Counted from the first letter of the stretch, positions 8,451 through 19,823 are shown. The stretch is 31,505 nt of DNA from Zancudomyces culisetae (GCA_001969505.1 LSSK01000671.1:1-31505), one strand, 5' to 3'. Made by a program: numbers and translations. Notes: generated by a model not told the origin, from the letters alone.

Positions 8451-11400
8451 CCTAGCTTGTAAATAATATCAAAACCATATTAAAAAGTATATCCCACAAA
8501 TACTCTACTCGTTTATTAGCCGAAAAATACAATCTCTGGATTGTACTGTTGTGATCCCGTACTGTTTAAATGATGCAATTCCGAGAATGACATTATTCAG
8601 TCTTACCTATAAAATCCAACTTGTTATGGTCTTTACTATCTCCTCTCCCCTTCCTCTTTTTTTTTTTAATCGAAGCTTGCTACATTTTTTCATAATAAAA
8701 ATTGTACGTATTGTTAGTCTGTCCTCAACTCTCACCTAGAAAATATTGCGTGTCTTTTTTATAATTCCTCACATAGGGTGACCACTCTATGCCCACCACT
8801 TTTACCGAGTAAATCAAAAAATATAAAATATAAATAGCAGTCATTATCCTGAGCACTAAGGAAATAGTTTAAAAACTACAAAGCGCATCTGAATGACCTT
8901 TCCTAGAATAAACACCACCACAACTACCACTCTCTCCCAAATCCTCATACAACTAGATTCAGGGTCAGACGATCTTTTTTCGCATTAATTATATCTTGCC
9001 ATTTCTTGATGATATATGCTAAACTAAATGCATAATGAATTTTACCTGTATTTAGATAATTGCAAACTAATTACCTTTTATCCACTGCAAATACCTGTAA
9101 AAAATAATACACAAAAACTCTTCGATTCTTGTATCAAGATGAAGATAAATAAGATTTATTCCTCACTTCCTAGAAATGGAACACTTATTATTTCTGGTCA
9201 GATAATTAAGCCGTATTTTTATGTGCTTTGCTATAAATGATCCCCTTTTTCCTATTCAAAAAAAAAAGTGGGATTGGAACCAAGAACAGTTATGTAATGT
9301 ACGTATATATGTGCAAAACAAAAGAAAAAAAGGTCTGTTCTGCTTAATTTTGCCGCTCTTTTTTTTTTTGCTATCTACCTTAAAGAACTATGTATTGATG
9401 TACAAGATAATGATAAATATAAAACGTAATTTATACCATTTCTCATACACTCAAAACTTGTAGTTATTGCAAATACTATTTTTTCACTTATACATTAATT
9501 TGGCATATACACCCAAAATTAAATATCTCGACCAAGTCGACACGTAGGTGTAATATGACCTGTAGGCTACACCATATTAGGCTTCACTCAGTCGTTCTTT
9601 GTATTTATTATCGTATTCATCTCTCTTTGTGACATTCAATTATCATTAGCAAACAAACGCCATTATACTAGAGTTTTGCAAATCTAAATAAAGTCAATGT
9701 ATAAAAACCAACACCAAATATCATTAGCGTTGGAATTCCAAGTCCGTTTGGCGTTGAAGTCATCCGATTTAGACCAACTTTGGCGAATAGCCTGATTGTT
9801 CTTATTTTTGGGTGTCATTATTTTATCTCTTGCCGACTAATCAACATAATAGGGTCAATTTTGTTTTGCTAGAATCAGGCAACAACAAAAACCATACACT
9901 GCACAACAGAACACTCAAGAATGGCAGCAATTTCTTTTTCTCCGACTCTATTTTACATGTAGCCTTCATACTCGACAAAAAATGCGGCTGGACTTGAGAT
10001 CCATCACATGCGCATTTGTCTAATAAACCATAAGTAACCATGGAGTAAGATTTTCTCTACACTCTATACAATTGGTAATAATAGCACTAGTTCAGAAACT
10101 GTATCTCCATTATCACCTCCACCCTCGATCTCATTTGTGTTCATAAATAATCGGGTCACGTTTTTACCCCTTTCCAGACTTTTGTTTGTTTTCTTTAGTC
10201 TGGTGTTGTGTTTGTAGTACCACAAATCGCCTTACTCTGCTTTACTTCCCTAATCGTGTAGTCTTAGTTTGTTTTTTTTAGTTTGTTCCGGTTAGCGTTT
10301 TTTAATTTACCTGTTTTGATAATACTTAGGGTAGTGGCACGAAATATTGGTGAAAATCCTTTTGATGTACAAGCATAAAAGCTAACCATTTTTTTTACCA
10401 ATATCCTTAAAAATACGATGGTTTAAAAGACACATACAAGTTCTAAGCAAAAAAAATGTTACACAAGTACTGCTTACCATCTATTCTCGCCCCCCCCCCT
10501 TTTTTTTTACATTCTCAAAACAGCCTGTTGTATTAGACAATAAATTATCAAGTATTCTGGACTCATATCGATCAGAGTTTTTCCGTGATGAAAAGCGAGC
10601 TGTGTTGTTGTAGAACACCAGTTTAATTCGTAAAGAGTCTTTGGATTCAAGTCTAATCGTATGTGAGATGACAACACTATTAATTAAATAACGACATTCT
10701 ACGCTTAATGCCTGTTAAATCCGAGCTGTTCGAGTGTGAATGTGTGAATTTAAACTGTTTGCACCAAACAATGTATCAAAAAGGATATGACATACCCATA
10801 TCTCACTTCAAGATAAAAAAAGGAAGGTACACGCATTGTTAGTAGAAGCACCTTTTGTTATCATATGTTACCTTGTGCACCTGATGTTGGTAATCTTCTG
10901 AGTTTAAACCTCTTTTTCAGCCCACAAATGTCCAAATAAATGCCGTTAATTCAACAAGAAAACAGCGCAAAAGGAAAGGATTTGCAATGCCACAGATTAA
11001 TTACAGTGATGCAATTATGCCTCTTTTGTTTTCTTTGAGCTCTAAGCGTAAATTTTTTTTTTCCATTAGTGTCACCCCACTCGAAAACTGGACACTTGAA
11101 TCCAAGTTGATGTACTTGTGTGTCTAACAATTACTACGGACAGAAAAGAAAAAGTGCATACACAACCTGGCTTTAAATCAATTTATCTACATATTTCATC
11201 GTTACTGGCTTACAACCGGGTTATTTTTAAATACCGAATTACACAACCACTTGTAGATGTTATTAATCTCTCAGATTGTCAGAATCAAAGCAATTTACAA
11301 AACTTTGCCGCACTTTACACATTCACATGATACACATACACGTGGTCTCTTCACGTTACCTTTGAACCCAAAATGTTTAGCTTTGTACTCTTTTTCTTCT

Positions 11401-12349
11401 AGAAATATACGATAAAGAACATATCGGGCTTTTATTTAATAAATTCACCTATTAAAAAAAAAACATATCGGGCTGCTGTCAATAACGAGTCTAAAAACAC
11501 TTTGGTAAAGATTCCAGTACCCAATCAACAAAAATAATTGCATCAAATTCTAATATAGAGCTAAAATAGTATCCAGTACCATAGATATAATGGAAAAAAA
11601 TACAAGAAGTGGGGATGTAACGAGAAAGGCGTTAAAATAGTGCGGTTATGTGGTCGTTCCCTAGAACACAAGTGCTGTTTGACTGTAAAAAGCTAGCCTA
11701 ACATATTGTTTGTATCAAAGCTACGCTGACCTTTTATTCATCATCTCTAAATCTGCTGTGCAGAAATTGACTTTCTTCTATAGCATCCCAACACAATTTT
11801 CATTCATTAAACTAAAACATAAAAGAGAATAAAAGCCTGTATAGGCCAAACTTGCTGTATGAAGAAACACCTTACGCGTATTGTGTATTAAAAATCAGTA
11901 AATTCGTAGTATCAACCATATAGTTATTCAGAGAGGCAACCATTTTTCAAGAACTAATCGAATGTACAAAATACACCACACTTACTATACAATGTACCTG
12001 TATCCTATTTGGCATATCCACGATACGTATTCTGGTGGCTGATAATAGCCCAAAACTATAAGGAGGAGGAGAGTGAGGTAAAAGCACAAACGATATAAAC
12101 CGAAAAATCTAAAGATATAATGAACTCAGAACTTTGCACTGTTGGATACATCGAGCTTTTTTCAAACCGAAATCTTGGTTTTCTATACTCGCTTCAAAGA
12201 ACTTGTGAATATATTCTTTAATTTTTTGTCAAAAACAAAATAGATAACATTAGACTTTGGAGTCAAAGATTAAAATAACTCTAAAACATACCGATGATTA
12301 GAAAGTGTTAAAAGAAAGAGTATGCGTCTATAATTCCGCATTCAAAGTA
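8451..12349. other. Gene-free region between the kinase upstream tract and the DUF7137-like gene
   Basis: About 3.9 kb with no open frame longer than about 80 codons and no recognisable protein. It has more balanced composition than the preceding tract. Minor structure seen: a 7-bp inverted repeat TAATATG/CATATTA around 9550-9577, a C10-T9 run at 10490-10508, and a 13-bp AACATATCGGGCT duplicated near 11420 and 11463. Two short open stretches (9716-9870 and 10524-10613) look somewhat coding but have no supporting model. No tRNA A/B-box pair was found by eye. Confidence 0.4.
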
Positions 12350-13443
12350 TTAAAGAAAGGCACAGCCTAGAATGGCAATCAGCGAAACCAAAGATGCCGA
12401 TATTAGACTCTCAGCTCCAGGAGATCTTCCCATTGCATTATTTGGTTTATAGTTTTTCGGCACACCATCGTTGGTATCTAAATATAAATATTTGATAATT
12501 AATTCATTGTTTAGTCAATATTAGTCTGAATATGGTAATAATATACTTACTTTTGTAGTTGGATCGGTACATTGTAAATGGAAGTTGAAAATTTATTAGC
12601 TGGCCATCGTGTACTGTACTGCCATTTTTAAGCCCAATGTCACCATCATAGAATATCATCCGATAACCGGGAATTGCGCTAAGACCGATACCCTGGGGAG
12701 TTTGGGCTGAAGTGTCCCAAGTATAGTTTGTCCCAGAAATATTTACAGCAATATTCCACTGGATAGGTTTTGTTGTGCCTGGCTGGTTAAAACGACCATT
12801 GTTTGGCATCTGACCGATTATCATAAGCTTTGATGGTGCTTTTGTCATATCATCAGAGTACTTCCATGTCAATTTGACTTTAGAATCCATTTCAAACAGT
12901 GGTGTTGGAACAGTGTTTGGTGGTACAACCATTGACATTCTTCCTGGCTGTCCATTTCCCGAGTCCTCGCTATCCTCACTATCTTCGCTGTCCTCACTGT
13001 CATCGCTACTATCCTCACTACTGCTATCACTGTCGTCCTTACTCTTGCTATTACTCTTGCCCTTATCTTTATCCCCTTTATCCTTATTATCGCTGTCCTT
13101 GTCGCTTTTATCCGATTTTTCTGTCTTTGTGGTAGATTTTTCATCGCTGCTAGCTGTTGCAGTTGGCTTAGAATCACCACCCTTAGATGCGTCTGAATCT
13201 CCACTTTTACTTGCTACAGCTACAGAGTTAGAGCCTGCATCTTGACTTGAGCCTATGTTGCGTCGGTTAAACAAATAAAGTTACTCCAGATCTGTATAAA
13301 TATAGAATGAACAGATATGGATACAGTATGGATGGTCTCAACTCTTTTCTCAACACTTAGATGTGATACTTACCTTGTCCGTTTGTTTGGTACAAAACTG
13401 CACACAAAAACAGAGTAAAGAAAAAAATAATTCTGGCTTGCAT
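12350..13443 (-). CDS. Secreted GPI-type surface protein with DUF7137-like domain (3 exons)
   Basis: Exons by splice signals: 13443-13374, 13252-12551 and 12477-12350. Introns are 121 and 73 nt, GT-AG, with donors GTAAGT. The joined frame is 900 nt, giving 299 aa. Seen: signal peptide MQARIIFFFTLFLCAVLYQTNG (1-22, cleavage near Gly22). A Ser/Asp/Lys-rich, strongly acidic disordered linker (about 25-125) ends in Ser-Glu-Asp repeats. A beta-rich domain (about 128-256) follows, with VKLTWKYS, IAVNIS, WDT, GYRMIFYD and FTMY motifs. A tail ends in a hydrophobic segment (about 281-299) typical of a GPI signal. The WDT...YDG...FTMY pattern matches my memory of the fungal DUF7137 family, whose members are secreted and of unknown function. 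A minus-strand TATATAG lies at 13499-13505. The single-frame ORF from 13274 lacks both ends of this protein. Confidence 0.8.
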
Positions 13444-15286
13444 TATTTCTATTAAAAGCGTACTATCACACTGTCCTGCTATATTCCAATACCAGAGGCT
13501 ATATACTTACTGAGAACCCTTAATCTTAATATAAGTTTATACCCGTATTGATTTTTGATATCCTCGGTAACAACTTAACTAGGGATAATATAATTAAGGG
13601 ATATATTTACAAAGAGAATATTGTGGTAATAACATTAAGGCAGTGATGCTAGATTAACAGCCTAAATATATGCCAAAGAAAACATAGCTTTCCATGATTT
13701 AAACTAGGGGGTGCCTGTGAGTCAAGAATTTTATATTTTTTTCGAGTTTACTGCATTATTTGTTGCCTGGAGTGCTTAGTTTGCCCTAATCGTGTTTAAA
13801 ATAGCAGTTACTGTCATTATTTGAAGCATTGTTGATTAATGAACTGAATTTAAAAATAAACCCTTTAATTTAGTCGAATATGCCTACTAACCTGATTCAG
13901 AAACAAAACGTTTTCTAAATGAATGTAACAGCTGAATGAACATTTTTTTTCTTTTAGTCTTAACGTTATTGGTGCTGGCTATTTGCTTATGCGTACAAGC
14001 TGTACTAAAGTGAGGGTAACATATAATAAATGAATAAATAAATTAACAAAAATACACGTTACCAAGCCTTTTTTTAATTCAAAAATATATAGCATTGTCT
14101 AAAAACAATCGACTCATAGCCTATATAAAATGCTTTTTTTCACAACCGTTTTGTTCTTACTACACCATTAGGCTGTAACTATCTGAATATGTAATTTATG
14201 ATGCAATTGCTATGTTACTCATATACAAAAAACCCACCCTTCCAACTATGCGTCCTATTTAGCAAACTAGCTATCCTTATGAACATCTAAAACTAAAGGA
14301 GTATTTCTGAGGTAAAACTCAGCTACTATGTTGCTCACTCTTTGTCTGTCTGCCTCAAAAAAATAAAAACAATAACAAAATAAAAAAAGAATACATATCT
14401 CCACACCAACAATAAAGTTAAAACTAGTTAAAATCCCCAGACTACCATTTCAATAGATACAACGCACTTTTCTGACATTATTTATTGTAGCCTCAACATG
14501 GCAGTAAATGGCCAAGAACCATCTTCTCCACTTCCCAAAGCTATTGAATGACAAACATGCATCATATATTCACTTTCAAGTACTTTAATTATTTTGTCAA
14601 CGAGTCCTTGAAAAATCCACAAATCCATTAACTCTCCAAAGAGGAAATGTGCATTAATTGAGCACAAGAGCATGATATTGTTGTTCAAAATAATAATAAT
14701 AATATTTTGGGTTAAGATGTCAACTGTAATAGAATACTCGAATACTGAACAAGGTGTATACACTCATATAGTACATGCCAAAAACGGTTCAGTTATTCAG
14801 ACATTCTTTTCCCTTCAACAGGTGTGATTTCCCTTTTGATTTTTTGGCCTCCGAGCACCAGTCTTTTCTGAAGAGTCACCAGAATGGTCGGTTAACTGTA
14901 CTTAAGCAGACGTATATCAATACTGTTCATATATGTATGTTGCCAATAAGGATCCAATTCGCAAGCCAAAGAGATAGGCGGAAACATCGTGTCCACTAAT
15001 GCTCAGTAATTTTTCTGAAAATAAGTTTGCTTTTTTAATGAGCAACAGGCGAATCAAGCTGAAGTCCCGTGAACCCTGAGGTTCTTTTCCTGCTTCACTT
15101 TTATTTTCATTTTACTTTGGTACCTTTTCTCTTTCCAAGCCGTTTATTCTTAAACACGAAATCGAGGCAAAGCCCAGGGCTTCAAGCAGCTGTGTATACA
15201 AACCAGACCAAAGAGGATAAATACACTCCTTACTTTTGAAAAACGATAAGTACTTGCGGCCTTGCGTCACTTTTTGGCAATCGAGA
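13444..15286. other. Intergenic region with divergent promoters
   Basis: About 1.8 kb between the minus-strand DUF7137-like gene and the plus-strand cytochrome b5 gene. A TATATAG for the minus-strand gene sits at 13499-13505. A minus-strand frame at 14482-14763 (93 codons, last 50 looking moderately coding, ending GEDGSWPFTAMLRLQ) has no recognisable homology and is not called. A GATAAATA at about 15214 is a possible TATA element for the plus-strand gene. Confidence 0.4.
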
Positions 15287-15591
15287 ATGTCCTACTTCAA
15301 CAGCGCTTCTGGTGATAAAGTACAAATTCTTTTTTTATGAATGCATATTTTTACTCTTTAACTGAAAATCGAGACAGATTCGATATCATATACTACTGTA
15401 GAGATTTAATATGCTGATTCAAGTTAAATTGAAGAGTTATTTGGTATGTAGGAAAATAAAAGCACAATTAATGGCAGTGGTGCACGATCGAATCTAAATG
15501 GTATTGTTAGCCTTTTTCTTTTCTAGCTCCCCTTCCACTTAAAAGATATTCAATATGGAATTTTGAGATTTAGAGATTAAGTGTTGCAAAA

Positions 15592-16361
15592 ATGTCGAAT
15601 TATAGCTGGTACACTGGGGGTGCCAAAGAGACTTACCGAAATCAACAGAAAGCCGGCTGCAAGGCTGAAGCCGGGATTTTCTACGCTGGATTGGGCCCTT
15701 TTAAAGAACTCTGGCAAGGATTTGAGGGTAAAACAATGATTATTTTTTTCTGTCACGAGGAGTAGGAGTTTTAACTAGCATAGTAAGCGCGTATTTATTG
15801 CGAGATATTAGAAAAGTCATCAGAAAAATCAAATAGGGCGTGGACACACTTGGAGCATATACCTTGGAAGAAGTAGCAAAACACAACACTAGAGATGACT
15901 GCTGGATGATACTCTATGGAAAAGTCTACAACGTTACTGCATATTTACCATATCACCCCGGAGGTAACTGCATACACCGCATTTTTTTAGAACTGCCAGT
16001 GGGTTCTTCATAGTTAGTGATTGTTTTACTCAATCGATGACCTATTTTTGGCAGTCAATGTTATCAATCTACCAGTATTTTGTAAATTTTTCCTAATAAC
16101 GGTAACAAACTATTGATTATAGGAAAAGGCCAAGTAATGCGAGCTGCTGGAAAAGATGGGACAAAGCTGTTTGGTAAGTAGCGCTAAACTCTATGCTATC
16201 TATTTTACTTGTTGGTTGGCCCGTTTTTAGCTACATGTGTATACAAACCACCATTTGATAAAAAAAATTTCATATACAAAAAAAAAATAGCTGAAAATCA
16301 TGCCTGGGTCAACCCCGAGTTGATGCTGGATAAGTGTCTAGTTGGCTTTTTGAAGAAGTAG
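15592..16361 (+). CDS. Cytochrome b5-domain haem protein (4 exons)
   Basis: Exons: 15592-15727, 15856-15963, 16123-16173 and 16291-16361 (366 nt, 121 aa). The domain runs from [16 protein letters not shown] to CLVGFLKK. It has YHPGG (first haem His) and ENHAWVN (second haem His). The [12 protein letters not shown] and WVNPELML stretches match the CYB5R4/IRC21 type of b5 domain better than microsomal b5, and there is no C-terminal membrane anchor. Likely an electron carrier to a reductase or oxygenase partner. Introns 2 and 3 are clean GT-AG. Intron 1 is odd: the good TAG acceptor at 15834-15836 is out of phase with the only suitable donor (15728), so I used a weaker GAG acceptor at 15853-15855. 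This drops a GVDTLG stretch that would suit the family. A possible upstream exon, 15287-15319, joined to 15574 would add 17 residues starting MSYFNSASGDK. Confidence 0.75.
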
Positions 16362-17321
16362 AGCGTTTTCGGCAGTATATTTTATTATGACTTTTAAAGA
16401 TATTGTAGCTACTCTCTTTATTTATTGAATAAGGTATGTAGCCTGTAACTTCTGAATGGAGTCTTTATGCCAACTTATAATAGTCTTTGATTCATTTTCT
16501 CACAACTCTACCTCTCTTCGATCTTTATTAGAACAATCGAATACCTAAAAGAATGAAATGGGTAAATGCCACAGTGCTCTCTTTTAGGTTAGCTACCCCT
16601 TATTATGGATAATTTTAACAATTTAATCAGCGGATGCTGTGCTTTTACAGGTGCAAAAGTAATTGAGTTTCTCGACGCTACCACATTTAACTTTTATGGA
16701 ATTATCATTTCAGACGAGTTTGGAAAAGAAGTGTTTTGAAGAAACACATTTTCCACACGAAGTTTAAGTATATAGAAGTGGAACATTCCGATGTATAATG
16801 TATTTCCAGAGCCAATAGACAGCGAGGACTACACCAAGAGACGTGTATACTATTTCTTTTTTTCTCGAAAAGAATAATGCACAAAAATGAAATCAAGACC
16901 ATTAATGGTAATAGTTCATGAGTATCTATGTGCTTTGAACTTTTCTTGGTCTAAACAAATGTGTTGCTCGCCATTTTGAACGTTTATATTTTCAGCCTTT
17001 CCTTTTTAATCTACTCCTCAAATAAATTTCGTTGCTTTATGTTGAAAAACGATACAAACTTGTCTTTTTATTATTATGACAGGTAAACAGGTGTTACAGG
17101 TTGACTGAGTTAAGCAGTTTTGGGGGGAAGATTTGCAGAATTGTTTATTTCGGAAGATTGAGTAGAAAAACTGGAATTCAAGTAATGTGGGTCTGAGTTT
17201 GCACTAGCGTTATTCATCTTGGTATAACTAAATAAACCATATTCATCATTTCAGTCTGACTTGTCTATTCATCTATTAGAGGGCATTAGCATCGAAAATA
17301 AATTCATAAAGCAAAGAAATG
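16362..17321. other. Intergenic region, cytochrome b5 gene to RNase T2 copy A
   Basis: About 1 kb of AT-rich sequence with no supported gene. Its start holds the 3' end of the cytochrome b5 transcript (AATAAG-like signal near 16430). Short open frames on both strands lack recognisable composition or motifs. Confidence 0.4.
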
Positions 17322-17329
17322 TATAAATA
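17322..17329 (+). promoter_or_regulatory. TATA box of RNase T2 copy A
   Basis: TATAAATA lies 79 bp upstream of the ATG at 17408. The paralogue has the same octamer preceded by G, 54 bp upstream of its start, which supports a functional core promoter. Confidence 0.6.
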
Positions 17330-17407
17330 TCGATGTCTGAGAATGTAGTTAGCATGGTGTCATTTTCAGATTTAAATTGAATCATTAAGAAAAAAAAGAA
17401 ATTCAAA

Positions 17408-18247
17408 ATGAGTAGATTGATTAGTGGAAACATCTTAATAGCCTTGCTCGTATTCTTTTCGGTGTACTTTTGCCTGGGACATGTACTCGAGCCCCAGTAC
17501 GGACTCAACGAAGAATTAACCCAAGAAGCAGTGGATACTGATTCAACATGCCCAAACAATGTAATGTCTTGTACAAGAACTGATGTGAATTCCTGTTGCA
17601 GTCCAAAATATGGATTGCTTGTTTTGTCTCTACAGTGGGATTTGCACCATGGACCAAGCGAAAAGTTCACAATTCATGGGCTTTGGCCATCCAGGTGTGA
17701 TAAGGAGCGTACACCAAAGAACGGATGTGATAGCAGTAGAACTGTGGATAAGGTGGACGATATAATTATGAACCTGAACAGAACATTATATAGCGAGATG
17801 AAAAGCCTTTGGCCTTCGAACAAAGGCAATGACAATAAATTTTGGGTTCACGAATGGAATAAACATGGAACGTGTGTTACAACGCTAGACCCAAACTGCT
17901 ATGATAAAGATAAATACGCGAATGGAACGGACAAAATCGATTACTTTGCAACAGTAGTGGAGTTATCAAAAAAATACAATGTATATGAGTATTTAAAGAA
18001 GCATGATATTGTCCCGGTCCCGAGAGAAACCAATGGGAATCCACCTACAAAAAGATACAAGCCGGAAGAGTTTATAGGCGCGATTGAGGCGGAGTTTGGG
18101 TTTAAACCAAGTTTAACATGTGGAAGGGGTGGAAAACTGATGGAGGTCCGATTGTTTTTCCATGTTAAAAACAAAGATGTGTACATGCCTATGGATTCAG
18201 TGGGTAAAAGCACATGCGATAGTATATTATATCAGGAAAGGTTTTGA
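17408..18247 (+). CDS. RNase T2 family ribonuclease, intronless copy A
   Basis: 279 aa, single exon. Family role: acid, base-unspecific RNA cleavage through 2',3'-cyclic phosphates, in secretory, vacuolar or extracellular compartments. Seen: a hydrophobic N-terminal segment (about 9-27) acting as signal peptide or signal anchor; CAS I FTIHGLWP (87-94, catalytic His90); CAS II FWVHEWNKHGTC (145-156, Glu149, Lys152, His153). All catalytic residues are intact. Many cysteines (48, 55, 63, 64, 97, 107, 156, 164, 238, 270) fit the disulphide-rich fold. Potential N-glycosylation occurs at NRT (124-126). Length is somewhat above the usual 220-260 aa owing to the N-terminal extension. AATAAA lies at 18333-18338. 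A paralogue of the same length lies 1.6 kb downstream on the same strand but has three introns. Confidence 0.93.
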   Translation: MSRLISGNILIALLVFFSVYFCLGHVLEPQYGLNEELTQEAVDTDSTCPNNVMSCTRTDVNSCCSPKYGLLVLSLQWDLHHGPSEKFTIHGLWPSRCDKERTPKNGCDSSRTVDKVDDIIMNLNRTLYSEMKSLWPSNKGNDNKFWVHEWNKHGTCVTTLDPNCYDKDKYANGTDKIDYFATVVELSKKYNVYEYLKKHDIVPVPRETNGNPPTKRYKPEEFIGAIEAEFGFKPSLTCGRGGKLMEVRLFFHVKNKDVYMPMDSVGKSTCDSILYQERF

Positions 18248-18466
18248 ATAGGGGGATGGTTGTGTCTTCTTCTGGTATGAATGAGGAGTTGCTATTTTAT
18301 AGTTATTGATAGCTAATATTTGTAGTTTTCTGAATAAAGTCATGGTGTTACTGAATGTGCGAGGGAGTCGTTTTAATTTGAAAGTTGACTTGAGCTAATT
18401 TTAATTATTAGAAGTGCCTTGTTGAGATCAATATTTATTTTCAGTACAGTTGAATTGTTTTAAAAT
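18248..18466 (+). repeat. 3' flank of RNase T2 copy A, duplicated after copy B
   Basis: This stretch is collinear with 21095-21340. Shared blocks include ATAGTTATTGATAG, GTAGTTTTCTGAATAA, AATAAAGTCATGGT, TTTTAATTTGA and TTGAGCTAATTTTAAT. Homology continues about 130 bp past the poly(A) signal, so the duplication unit is genomic and not only the coding region. Confidence 0.85.
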
Positions 18467-19761
18467 AACATATTCGGCAAGTAGTTACAAAGTGTTTATC
18501 GTATTATTGAGAACAAATTGTAGCTGCATTAAATGGTGCTTCGATTCGGAATAACAAACTCTTAGAATCACTTTTTTTGCGTAACTAAACCTTATTCTAC
18601 TTGTTCACACATATACATGAAAATCGTGGGTATTCGATGTTTCTCAATTGTAATAGTTTGTCCAAACTAAATCCTAAAAGATTAACCTTTTTCAATAAGG
18701 TTAAAGAATATAGGAGTCATTCGCACAGTCGTTGACTTGAACCGATCCTTCAGTTCTGAACTGGGCAAATTTAAAACAAGTTTTAAAGACGTATTCAATA
18801 ACTGAAAGTTAGAATTTGACTTAATCAGCTGTGGCTTGTTTAATGTTTTCTCTAGGAAATTTATATAAGCTAGGTTAAATATACTACCACGAGGGTATTA
18901 GACCTGTTAGCTTGTCAAAGGTGTTAAATTATAAACAAAACAAGATAACTGATATGCACTATCTAAGTAAGTGTGATTTATAGAGGATTGTGTAGTTGAG
19001 CGAAAACAATGTTTTTTTTTGCACAATGAATTGTATAACAAATACCACAAAAGCCCCTAAAACAAATGGTCTGTGATATCTATCCGACCTACCACTCGCT
19101 GTTTCTCTAGGGATCTATTACCTATCAGGTTTTGGTCCAAGAAACTATGAATCCAAGAGAGGTTATCTGCTTTTTTTGCTATTTTTCCCAGTAAAAAATT
19201 TACCGTTCAGTTCTGTATGAATTAGGCGGTCTTAGGTGGTTAGATATAGTAATGTATCGAGGAGTGATGTCAGGGTTTACTAAAATCCTCGCTCGGAAAT
19301 ACTTGCTTTGATTTAACGAGAAAAAGTGCGTTATAGTTTAGAGATCTAAACACTTGGAATTGAATGGAACGTGTTTTGAGGATGGTGATGTGTTAAGGTC
19401 ATTCGGAAAAATTAAGGGGGGAAATTGCGCACGCAATTGGAACTCAGCTGTTGGAAAAAAAAGCTTGAAATATTTTAATGTGGATTATGAGTTTCAGATT
19501 ACCCAATTAAATGATACACACAATTGAATGCCACCACTCTAAGATACAATGTGAATTGTATTGCTTAAAATTGCTTAAGCTAATACCAAGCCAGCAAACC
19601 AAAATTCAGGTTTAGTTGGCTTGGATTTGCGCTAAAACTCGTTTATCTAAGCAAAGCCAAAAACAATACTTGTTTATTCGTAACAATGTGACTAGTTTGT
19701 TCTATTTTTTTTATCAATAGTGTTAACACCGTAAATACATTAATAAAGCGGGAAAGGGAGG
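18467..19761. other. Intergenic region between the RNase T2 paralogues
   Basis: About 1.3 kb without a supported gene. The single-frame ORFs are very short. No tRNA or transposon signature was recognised by eye. It ends in the promoter of the second RNase gene. Confidence 0.4.
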
Positions 19762-19769
19762 TATAAATA
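19762..19769 (+). promoter_or_regulatory. TATA box of RNase T2 copy B
   Basis: GTATAAATA here matches the element before copy A and is 54 bp upstream of the ATG at 19824. Confidence 0.6.
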
Positions 19770-19823
19770 CTGACGTTTGTATAATTGAATTATCAAGCAG
19801 AAACGAAAGAGACGAATAATAAA

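Noticed and set aside
9262-9330. B-box-like GGTTCCAATCC on the minus strand, possible tRNA
   Set aside because: No T-stem, acceptor pairing or A-box could be formed around it.
11420-11475. Duplicated 13-bp AACATATCGGGCT as possible transposon target-site duplication
   Set aside because: Only about 43 bp separate the copies, with no terminal inverted repeats or transposase.
14482-14763. 93-codon minus-strand ORF
   Set aside because: No recognisable domain, the start region is an AT-repeat run, and there are no promoter or splice signals. It may be a relic, but this cannot be supported.
19220-19310. A-box-like sequence (GGTGGTTAGATATAG), possible tRNA
   Set aside because: The acceptor ends do not pair and no proper T-arm follows.
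19785-19823. Upstream in-frame ATG for RNase T2 copy B
   Set aside because: The second ATG at 19824 aligns exactly with the start of the paralogue; the first lies only 15 bp after the TATA element and would probably be upstream of transcription start.
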